Below, one piece after another: positions 1-5,075 of a stretch of DNA of 6,039 bases (positions are counted from its first letter, which is position 1; every line of letters begins with the position of its first letter). The DNA is taken from the NCBI GenBank assembly GCA_947649215.1, contig CANSQW010000088.1, positions 1-6,039 of the forward strand, in the 5' to 3' direction. The notes under the pieces are model-generated. The model saw only the letters and a list, made by a program, of their open reading frames with translations. It did no database searches and was not told the DNA's origin. Source of the stretch: an uncultured bacterium (GTDB taxonomy: Bacteria > Actinomycetota > Coriobacteriia > Coriobacteriales > Eggerthellaceae). The position numbers and the translations under genes were made by a program.

Positions 1-853
1 AGCCCCGGCCGCCCGCGGCGTGTCCTCGGTGCGCCTCGGCGATGCCGACCGCGCCGACCGCCAGCAGCGCATGCAGCAGGCGGCCCGCCGCTCGTTTCGG
101 CGCGTGGCCGTCGCCGTGGGCGTCATCGTCGCGCTCATCGTGGGCGCCGGCGCGCTCTACCTGTCGCCGGCGTTCACCATCGAGAAGGTGGATGTCGTCG
201 GCGCCGAGCACCTGACCAGCCAGGACATGGCCGCCCTCGCCTCCATCCCGCAGGGCACCACCCTGCTCACCGTCGACCCCGGCGCCATCGAGCGATCCAT
301 CGACCGCGACGCCTGGGTGAAGGACGTGACGGTCAACCGCGTCTTTCCCTCCACGCTCCAGATCATCGTCACCGAGCGCGAGATAGCCGCGGTGGTGGAG
401 GTGGCCGCTGATGACGCCGCCACCATCCAGCCCTGGGCCATCGCCTCGGACGGCATGTGGCTCATGCCCATCCCCGACCGCGACTCGGAGCTGGGCCAGG
501 CCATCGCCCCGCAGATCTACGAGGACGCCGACGCCGTGCTCCACATCAGCGGCGTGCCCTACGGCCTCGTGCCCGAGATCGGCTCCTACTGCACCGACGT
601 CAACGTGAACAACGCGCTCGCCATCGTCGACGGCATGACCACCGATCTTGCCGACAAGGTGAAAAAGGTATCGGCCACCGACGCCGAGTCCACCACGCTC
701 ACGCTCGACAACGGCATCGAGATCGCCTTCGGCACGGCCGACAACATCCGCGAGAAGGAGCGCATCTGCCTCAAGATCATGGAGGAGAACCCGGGCAAGG
801 TGGCCTACATCAACGTCCGCGTCGTCGACCGGCCCACCTGGCGTGCGGTCTAG
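1..853 (+). CDS. ftsQ: Cell division protein FtsQ/DivIB, probably 5'-truncated by the window edge
   Basis: Bitopic divisome protein that, with FtsB and FtsL, connects the Z-ring to septal peptidoglycan synthesis; most of it lies outside the membrane. Numbering from the first in-window GTG (base 20), residues 1-28 are a basic cytoplasmic segment and 29-48 a single hydrophobic helix. Residues about 52-121 form a POTRA domain (FTIEKVDVVGAEHL through VTERE), and about 122-265 fit the FtsQ beta domain. The frame is open back to base 2 and no Shine-Dalgarno sequence lies in the 19 bases before the GTG, so the true start is probably upstream of the window. If GTG 20 were the start, the protein would be 277 residues, a normal family length with a short cytoplasmic tail. 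It has exactly two cysteines, C191 and C250, both in the extracytoplasmic domain. The stop is TAG 851-853, with the ftsZ promoter region immediately after. Identification is by domain order and position next to ftsZ. Confidence 0.9.
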   Translation, partial: APAARGVSSVRLGDADRADRQQRMQQAARRSFRRVAVAVGVIVALIVGAGALYLSPAFTIEKVDVVGAEHLTSQDMAALASIPQGTTLLTVDPGAIERSIDRDAWVKDVTVNRVFPSTLQIIVTEREIAAVVEVAADDAATIQPWAIASDGMWLMPIPDRDSELGQAIAPQIYEDADAVLHISGVPYGLVPEIGSYCTDVNVNNALAIVDGMTTDLADKVKKVSATDAESTTLTLDNGIEIAFGTADNIREKERICLKIMEENPGKVAYINVRVVDRPTWRAV

Positions 854-911
854 GCGGCTCCCGCAAACTGTCGATTTATTGTCCAATCAGGCCCTTTGCG
901 GTTGCTTTTCG

Positions 912-939
912 TTGCATTCCGTGGGTCATCGTGTACAAT
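912..939 (+). promoter_or_regulatory. Putative sigma-A-type promoter for ftsZ
   Basis: A -35-like TTGCAT (912-917) is separated by 16 bases from a -10-like TACAAT (934-939). These elements match the housekeeping consensus at four and five of six positions. They lie in a relatively AT-rich patch of an otherwise GC-rich region, 80 bases upstream of the ftsZ start codon. Transcription would begin around base 946, giving a leader of roughly 73 bases. This suggests that ftsZ and the genes after it can be expressed independently of ftsQ and the upstream dcw genes, as in many bacteria. The call is by consensus only. Confidence 0.6.
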
Positions 940-950
940 TACTCCGCGTA

Positions 951-972
951 TATCGCGCGCTCGCGCGCGTTA
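951..972 (+). promoter_or_regulatory. CG-rich imperfect palindrome at the ftsZ transcription start
   Basis: Bases 954-960 (CGCGCGC) and 963-969 (GCGCGCG) are perfect inverted repeats around a two-base centre. After a T/T mismatch the symmetry continues with TA (951-952) against TA (971-972). The element begins 11 bases after the -10 hexamer, so it could be an operator covering the start site. It could also be a 5' hairpin in the leader RNA, with a six-pair stem and a CUCG loop. No known regulator site is recognised, and some symmetry is expected by chance in such CG-rich sequence. Confidence 0.4.
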
Positions 973-979
973 ATTTCGT

Positions 980-1004
980 AAACGCAGCAGAGAAAACGCA
1001 GCAG
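980..1004 (+). repeat. 11-base direct repeat in the ftsZ leader
   Basis: AAACGCAGCAG occurs at 980-990 and again at 994-1004, a 14-base period with AGA between the copies. The second copy ends four bases before the GGAGG ribosome site of ftsZ. Placement in the untranslated leader fits either a protein-binding pair (DNA or RNA) or a recent small duplication. Function is unknown; only the repeat itself is observed. Confidence 0.6.
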
Positions 1005-1008
1005 GTGC

Positions 1009-1013
1009 GGAGG
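1009..1013 (+). promoter_or_regulatory. Ribosome binding site of ftsZ
   Basis: GGAGG lies five bases before ATG 1019. It is a strong site and fixes the ftsZ start, because no better-placed start codon lies nearby in frame. Confidence 0.8.
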
Positions 1014-1018
1014 AACAA

Positions 1019-2143
1019 ATGCCAAACATCATAGGCTCGGATCACTTGGCGGTCATCAAGGTCGTCGGCGTCGGCGGCGGCGGCACGAATGCCGTGAACC
1101 GCATGGTCGAGGCGGGCGTCAAGGGCGTCGAATTCATCGCGGTCAACACCGACCGCCAGGCGCTTCTCATCTCGGATGCCGATAAGACCATCCACATCGG
1201 CGAGGAGCTCACCCGCGGCCTGGGCGCCGGCGCCAACCCCGAGGTGGGTTGCCAGGCGGCCGAGGAGAGCCGCAACGAGATCCGCGAGGCCCTGGCCGAG
1301 GCCGACATGGTCTTCGTCACGGCCGGCGAGGGCGGCGGCACCGGCACCGGCGCGGCCCCCATCATCGCCGAGATCGCCCGCGAGGAGATCGGCGCGCTGA
1401 CGGTGGGCATCGTCACCAAGCCGTTCACCTTCGAGGGTCGCCTGCGCCGCAACCAGGCCGAGCAGGGCATCGACCTGCTCTCCCAGAAGGTCGACACCCT
1501 CATCATCATCCCCAACGACCGCCTGCTCGAGATCGTCGACAAGAAGACCTCCATGCTCGACGCCTTCCGCATCGCCGATGACACCCTGCGCCAGGGCATC
1601 CAGGGCGTGACGGACCTCATCACCATCCCCGGCCTCATCAACCTGGACTTCGCCGACATCCGCACCGTCATGAAGGACGCCGGCACGGCCATGATGGGCA
1701 TCGGCCTGTCCACGGGCGAGAACCGCGCCCTCGACGCCGCCCAGCAGGCCACCAACTCCAGCCTGCTCGAGGCGTCCATCCAGGGCGCGTCCCGCGTGTT
1801 GTTCTCCATCGCCGGCGGCCCGGACCTCACCCTCACCGAGGTCTCCGAGGCGGCCCGCACCGTGGAGGCCTGCGCTGATGAGAACGCCAACATCATCTAC
1901 GGCCAGATCATCGACGAGGACATGAAGGACGCCGTCCGCATCACCGTCATCGCCACGGGCTTCAAGATGAACGCCGCCCAGTCCTCCATGGACTTCGCGC
2001 CGCTGAAGAAGGACCTGTTCGCCTCCACCGAGGCGCCGGCCCCGCAGCCCACGCCTCAGCCGGTGACGTTCTCCACGTCGTCGAGCAACGGCCGCTTCGC
2101 GGACGAGGACTACATCCCCGACTTCCTGAAGCGCCAGCGCTAG
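1019..2143 (+). CDS. ftsZ: Cell division protein FtsZ (tubulin-like GTPase)
   Basis: FtsZ polymerises at midcell in a GTP-dependent manner to form the Z-ring that recruits the divisome. The 374-residue length is normal for the family. Visible motifs are the nucleotide-binding loop [14 protein letters not shown] (residues 16-29) and the tubulin signature GGGTGTG (105-111). The T7 synergy loop NLDFADI (208-214) carries the catalytic acidic residues D210 and D213. The GTPase and C-terminal folds run to about residue 315 ([10 protein letters not shown]). A short Pro/Ser-rich linker of roughly 48 residues follows, and the conserved C-terminal peptide [10 protein letters not shown] (365-374) ends the protein; in this family it binds SepF or FtsA. 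ATG 1019 is supported by GGAGG five bases upstream. The gene follows its own predicted promoter and is only 11 bases from pgeF. The lack of ftsA between ftsQ and ftsZ is the usual actinobacterial arrangement. All key residues are intact. Confidence 0.98.
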   Translation: MPNIIGSDHLAVIKVVGVGGGGTNAVNRMVEAGVKGVEFIAVNTDRQALLISDADKTIHIGEELTRGLGAGANPEVGCQAAEESRNEIREALAEADMVFVTAGEGGGTGTGAAPIIAEIAREEIGALTVGIVTKPFTFEGRLRRNQAEQGIDLLSQKVDTLIIIPNDRLLEIVDKKTSMLDAFRIADDTLRQGIQGVTDLITIPGLINLDFADIRTVMKDAGTAMMGIGLSTGENRALDAAQQATNSSLLEASIQGASRVLFSIAGGPDLTLTEVSEAARTVEACADENANIIYGQIIDEDMKDAVRITVIATGFKMNAAQSSMDFAPLKKDLFASTEAPAPQPTPQPVTFSTSSSNGRFADEDYIPDFLKRQR

Positions 2144-2154
2144 GAGCCTCGCCT

Positions 2155-2979
2155 GTGATGGCGGAGCTTCCCCTGCCGAGCCTCGCCCTGCGCGAGCTCG
2201 GCGGCATCCCCCTGCTTACCGATGACGCGCTCGCCCGCACCGCGGGCGTGCGCGTCGCCTTTACGGGTCGCGCCGGCGGCGTGAGCGCAGGCGCGTACGC
2301 CGCCCTCAACCTCGGCTCGCACGTGGGCGACGACCTCGCTGCCGTCGAGGAGAACCGCCGCGTCCTGCTGGCGGCCCTCGGCCTGGAGGGCGCGTCGCTC
2401 GTCGTTCCCAGCCAGGTGCACGGGATCGACCTCGTCTCGGTCGCCTCCCTTGACGCCGCCGCGCTCGACCGGGCGCGCGCGAAGGCGGCAGAGGGCGCAG
2501 ACGGCCTGGTCGTGGCCGTGCCGGACGTGGCGGCCCTGCTCTGCTTCGCCGACTGCGCGCCGGTTGTCCTCGTGGCGCCTGACGGCCGCTTCGCCGTGGT
2601 CCACGCTGGCTGGCGCGGCTGCGTTGCGGGCATCGCCTCGAAGGCGGCCCGCGCCCTCTCGGCCGACGCCGGCGTCCCCGCCTCCTGTCTCAACGCCTAT
2701 GTGGGGCCGCACATCGGCCCGTGCTGCTTCGAGGTGGGGGATGACGTGGCCGAGCGCTTCGCCGCCGCCTTCGGGGCCGGCTGCGTCGCCGATGACGGCG
2801 CGCACGTGTCGCTCGCCCGCGCCCTTTCGGCCGATCTCGCCGCGGCCGGCGTCGATCCCGCCCGCGTCTGCGAGGCCGGCGTCTGCACGCGATGCCATCC
2901 TGACGAGTACTTCTCCTACCGGGCCACCGATGGCGTCTGCGGACGCCATGGCGCGCTGGCCTGCCGATTGGAAAGGTGA
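2155..2979 (+). CDS. pgeF: Peptidoglycan editing factor PgeF (YfiH/YlmD, multicopper-oxidase-like laccase-domain family)
   Basis: Cytoplasmic protein of the DUF152/YfiH family. The E. coli member removes wrongly made UDP-MurNAc-L-Ser and so keeps the peptidoglycan stem peptide correct; other family members show purine nucleoside phosphorylase or adenosine deaminase activity. The family's metal-binding set is visible: SQVHG with H89, ADCAPV with C134 and HAGWRG with H150. GPHIGPCCFEVG (184-195) and the terminal CHPDEYFSYR motif are also present. Its 274 residues are slightly longer than the usual ~240-260. AGGAG (2142-2146) overlaps the ftsZ stop codon and is 8 bases from GTG 2155 and 11 from ATG 2158; these are adjacent in-frame starts, so the choice changes one residue. 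The 11-base gap to ftsZ and the tight junction to yggS imply one operon. The C-terminal region is rich in cysteine. The exact substrate in this organism is inferred. Confidence 0.92.
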   Translation: MMAELPLPSLALRELGGIPLLTDDALARTAGVRVAFTGRAGGVSAGAYAALNLGSHVGDDLAAVEENRRVLLAALGLEGASLVVPSQVHGIDLVSVASLDAAALDRARAKAAEGADGLVVAVPDVAALLCFADCAPVVLVAPDGRFAVVHAGWRGCVAGIASKAARALSADAGVPASCLNAYVGPHIGPCCFEVGDDVAERFAAAFGAGCVADDGAHVSLARALSADLAAAGVDPARVCEAGVCTRCHPDEYFSYRATDGVCGRHGALACRLER

Positions 2980-2980
2980 T
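2974..2980 (+). promoter_or_regulatory. Ribosome binding site favouring a TTG start for yggS
   Basis: AGGTGAT pairs with the extended anti-Shine-Dalgarno end of 16S rRNA and overlaps the pgeF stop codon TGA (2977-2979). Measured from its GG (2975-2976), TTG 2985 is eight bases away, whereas GTG 2976 lies inside the site and could not use it. GTG 2991, 14 bases away, is a weaker alternative. Confidence 0.55.
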
Positions 2981-2984
2981 TCCC

Positions 2985-3674
2985 TTGAGCGTGAGAAGCC
3001 GGTATCGCCGCGTCGTCGCCGAGGTGGCCGCGGCCTGCGACGAGTGCGGGCGCGACCCGTCTGAGGTGCGCGTCATCGCGGTGTCCAAGACCGTCGGCCC
3101 TGACGAGGTGGCCGAGGCGGTCGCGGGCGGCGCCTGCGACTTCGGCGAGAACCGCCCCGACCAGCTGGTGGAGAAGGCTGTCCTCTTCCCCCAGGCGCGC
3201 TGGCACTTCATCGGCAACATCCAGTCGCGGCGCATCCCCGACATCGTGGGCGCAGCCGCGCTCATCCACTCCCTCTACCAGCTGCGCCACGGCCAGAAGA
3301 TCGACCAGGCCGCCGAGCGCCTCGGCAAGGTGCAGGACGTGCTCGTGGAGGTGAACGTCTCGGGGGAGGCGTCCAAGAGCGGCGTGGCGCCCGGGGAGGC
3401 CGGGGCGCTCGTGCGCGAGCTGGCGGCGCTGCCCCACGTGCGCGTGCGCGGCCTCATGACCATGGCGCCCAAGGGCGACCCGGCCGCCGACCGGGCCAGC
3501 TTCGAGGGACTGGCGGCGCTGGCGGACGAGATACGATCTACGCTGGCGCCCGCAGATGCCGCCGCCTTCGATGAACTTTCTATGGGCATGAGCGAGGATT
3601 GGCGCGAGGCCGTTTCGGCGGGGGCTACCATGGTGAGGATAGGCCGCGCCGTCTTCAGCGAGGAATTCGAGTAG
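2985..3674 (+). CDS. yggS: YggS/PLPBP family pyridoxal phosphate homeostasis protein
   Basis: Single-domain cytoplasmic protein with the alanine-racemase-like TIM-barrel fold. It binds pyridoxal 5'-phosphate and maintains B6 vitamer and amino-acid balance, with no known catalytic turnover; B. subtilis calls it YlmE. From a TTG start the product has 229 residues, normal for the family, and begins MSVRSRYRRV. The PLP Schiff-base lysine is K35 in VIAVSKTV. Other family motifs follow in order: FGENR (53-57), WHFIGNIQ (73-80), VNVSGE (123-128), RGLMTMAP (155-162), LSMGMSEDW (198-206) and the phosphate-binding VRIGRAVF (217-224). The frame can be extended to GTG 2976, overlapping the pgeF stop, but that codon sits within the ribosome site, so TTG 2985 is preferred. 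GTG 2991 remains possible. The junction with pgeF implies translational coupling. Confidence 0.93.
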   Translation: MSVRSRYRRVVAEVAAACDECGRDPSEVRVIAVSKTVGPDEVAEAVAGGACDFGENRPDQLVEKAVLFPQARWHFIGNIQSRRIPDIVGAAALIHSLYQLRHGQKIDQAAERLGKVQDVLVEVNVSGEASKSGVAPGEAGALVRELAALPHVRVRGLMTMAPKGDPAADRASFEGLAALADEIRSTLAPADAAAFDELSMGMSEDWREAVSAGATMVRIGRAVFSEEFE

Positions 3675-3679
3675 CGGGC

Positions 3680-3696
3680 CGGCCCGAACCGGGCCG
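3680..3696 (+). other. Small GC hairpin after yggS
   Basis: CGGCCCG (3680-3686) and CGGGCCG (3690-3696) form a perfect seven-pair stem with a three-base loop, six bases after the yggS stop codon. No T-run follows, so it is not a canonical intrinsic terminator. It could protect or process the mRNA 3' end of yggS, or be incidental. Confidence 0.4.
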
Positions 3697-3707
3697 AGAA
3701 GCCGGCA

Positions 3708-3726
3708 GGGAGCGCGCTGCGCCCCC
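3708..3726 (+). other. Second, imperfect hairpin in the yggS-sepF gap
   Basis: GGGAGCGC (3708-3715) can pair with GCGCCCCC (3719-3726) around the loop GCT, with one A/C mismatch. It is followed by GATTTAG, a poor T-tract. With the hairpin just upstream it fills the 113-base gap before sepF and could attenuate or process the transcript. No clear promoter was found in this gap. The support is structural only. Confidence 0.3.
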
Positions 3727-3787
3727 GATTTAGGGACCTTGAGCGCCCGCCCCGCAGGGGAGGGCCGAAAACCAGGAGGCCACCAAG

Positions 3788-4684
3788 ATGGATCTGTCAG
3801 ACGGAAAGCGCATGTTCGGCGACATCAAGTCGAAGCTCGGCTTCAAGGGCAAGGCTGACGCCGGCGCCTACGACGAGTACTATGACGACAACTACGACGA
3901 CTACGGCGACGGCTACGACGACTACGCCGATGACGGCTACGGCTCCTCCTATGACGGAGGCGGCTCCTCGTCGCGCTACGACTCCTACGGCGGGTCGGTG
4001 ACCACCCGCCGCTCCTCGTCGCGCTCCACGTCCTCGAGCCTGCCGCGCCTCGTCTCCATCGACGATGTGCGGGCCAACACCCAGGTGCCCTCGAGCCTCA
4101 GCCGCGACCCGCTGCCGGCGCGCCACGTGACGCGCGCCTCTCAGGCCGGCTCGTCGTATCGCTCCACGCGCACGATGGTCGACTCGTCGCTGCCCCCGGA
4201 GATGACCCCGGAGGGCACTGCCGCCACGGCCGCGGCCGCCTCGCGCCGCCATTCGGACGGCCTCGAGTCGCTCTTCACCCCCACCACCGAGGAGCCGGCG
4301 CGCACCGCCGTCGACGGCGCGCACGCGCGTCCCGCGGCGACGGCGGGGTCCTCGTCGCGCACCTCCTACGACCCCTACGACGCCCTGTCCGGCTCTGCCG
4401 GCTCGAGCTACAGCGCCAAGCGCTCCGTGGTGGTGCTGCGCCCGACCGACTACGGCGAGGCCGAGCAGGTGGCCCGCGCCCTCAAGGCCGGCGACGTGGC
4501 GGTGCTCTGCCTGGGCGCCACCCCTGACGCCCTGGCCAAGCGCATTCTCGACTTCTCCTTCGGCGTGGCCGCCGCGCTCGACGCCAACGTGGAGTGCGTG
4601 GCCGACAAGACCTTCGCCGTCACCCGCTTCAAGGAGCTCTCCGACTCCGAGCGCGTGGGGCTGCACGCCCAGGGGGTGCTCTAA
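3788..4684 (+). CDS. sepF: Cell division protein SepF with an unusually long disordered linker
   Basis: SepF binds membrane through its N-terminus and the FtsZ C-terminal peptide through its globular domain, anchoring the Z-ring; it is the likely anchor here, as no ftsA is seen. Residues about 5-19 could form an amphipathic basic helix (K7, R8, M9, F10, I13, K14, L17, F19). Residues 28-57 are an Asp/Tyr/Gly-rich tract with a repeated YDDY unit, and about 58-210 are Ser/Arg/Thr/Ala-rich and likely disordered. The SepF domain is at about 212-286 (RSVVVLRPTDY, AKRILDFSFGVAAALD, FAVTRF). The total of 298 residues is about twice the B. subtilis length, and the extra is all linker. ATG 3788 has AGGAGG (3774-3779) eight bases upstream; the in-frame ATG 3812 has no such site and would delete part of the helix. 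It lies between yggS and yggT as in the ylmEFG block. Confidence 0.93.
   Translation: MDLSDGKRMFGDIKSKLGFKGKADAGAYDEYYDDNYDDYGDGYDDYADDGYGSSYDGGGSSSRYDSYGGSVTTRRSSSRSTSSSLPRLVSIDDVRANTQVPSSLSRDPLPARHVTRASQAGSSYRSTRTMVDSSLPPEMTPEGTAATAAAASRRHSDGLESLFTPTTEEPARTAVDGAHARPAATAGSSSRTSYDPYDALSGSAGSSYSAKRSVVVLRPTDYGEAEQVARALKAGDVAVLCLGATPDALAKRILDFSFGVAAALDANVECVADKTFAVTRFKELSDSERVGLHAQGVL
3892..3926 (+). repeat. In-frame 21-base repeat encoding YDDY units in SepF
   Basis: CTACGACGACTACG occurs at 3892-3905 and 3913-3926, exactly 21 bases (seven codons) apart. The encoded units are YDDYGDG (residues 36-42) and YDDYADDG (43-50), followed by YG. Related Tyr/Asp codons before and after extend the biased tract to residues 28-57. 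Such tandem units can expand or contract by slippage. Confidence 0.7.
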
Positions 4685-4721
4685 GGTGGCCGCCCGCGCT
4701 GCGGCGCCGGCCGCGCGGAGG

Positions 4722-4729
4722 GGAGGTGA
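4722..4729 (+). promoter_or_regulatory. Extended ribosome binding site of yggT
   Basis: GGAGGTGA is a complete match to the extended anti-Shine-Dalgarno complement. Its GGAGG core ends nine bases before GTG 4736. The GTG inside the site (4726-4728) is in a different frame, so GTG 4736 is the supported start. Confidence 0.75.
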
Positions 4730-4735
4730 GCGCCC

Positions 4736-4990
4736 GTGCTGACCTACCTGATCGTGCGTCTCGTCGACGCCTACTCCCTGATCATCTTCGTCTACGTGAT
4801 GATGTCGTGGCTGCCCGTCAGCCGGGGCGTCCTCGCCGACATCTACCAGGTGCTCGGAAAGGTCTGCGACCCCTACCTTAACCTGTTCAGAAAGATCATT
4901 CCGCCGATTGGAGGAATGGTGGACGTGACCCCCATCGTCGCGTTGCTTGTATTACAATTCGGAGTACGTTTGCTGGTGTTTCTGATCTAG
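4736..4990 (+). CDS. yggT: YggT family (YlmG) small integral membrane protein
   Basis: An 84-residue membrane protein of the YggT/YlmG family, whose role is not firmly established; bacterial and chloroplast members have been linked to division, membrane organisation or nucleoid distribution. A first hydrophobic helix spans about residues 4-26 and contains the typical YSLIIFVYVMMSWLP. The family motif CDPYLNLFRKIIPPIGG (44-60) follows, and a second helix covers about 64-84. The length is normal for a single-repeat member. The start is GTG 4736, chosen from the strong GGAGGTGA site upstream. It is 51 bases after sepF and 85 before divIVA, in the conserved sepF-yggT-divIVA order. The 3' third of the gene is noticeably less GC-rich than its neighbours. 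Confidence 0.93.
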   Translation: MLTYLIVRLVDAYSLIIFVYVMMSWLPVSRGVLADIYQVLGKVCDPYLNLFRKIIPPIGGMVDVTPIVALLVLQFGVRLLVFLI

Positions 4991-5063
4991 TGTGAAACAA
5001 TTGAACGAACCAGGCGCGTTGTCCGGCGGAGGGCCGGCCGGCCGCCCCTAAGAAGGACGTGCG

Positions 5064-5069
5064 AAGGGA
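5064..5069 (+). promoter_or_regulatory. Ribosome binding site of divIVA
   Basis: AAGGGA lies six bases before ATG 5076. It is a moderate match to the consensus and the only suitably spaced candidate; AGAAGGA (5051-5057) is too far upstream at 18 bases. Confidence 0.5.
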
Positions 5070-5075
5070 ACGACC

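Noticed and set aside
1042..1896. Minus-strand open frame opposite ftsZ (284 codons)
   Set aside because: Ser/Met/Arg-biased shadow of the ftsZ codon pattern, with no domain; ftsZ itself is beyond doubt.
2140..2949. Minus-strand open frames opposite pgeF (269 codons, plus another of 243 codons at 1962-2693)
   Set aside because: Both are Arg/Ala/Gly-rich shadows of ftsZ and pgeF, have no family motifs, and lie wholly antisense to well-supported genes.
3797..4666. Minus-strand open frame opposite sepF (289 codons)
   Set aside because: The Val/Gly/Arg low-complexity product mirrors the repetitive sepF linker; no credible domain.
4943..4970. Possible divIVA promoter inside the 3' end of yggT (TACAAT at 4953-4958, or TTGCTT-16-TACGTT)
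   Set aside because: The local AT-rich dip is real, but TACAAT has no -35 at proper spacing and the alternative pair matches consensus at only three of six positions each. The bases also encode conserved yggT residues.
5032..5043. GGCCGGCCGGCC palindrome upstream of divIVA as an operator
   Set aside because: Short self-complementary GC runs are common in this composition, and nothing else marks it as a site.
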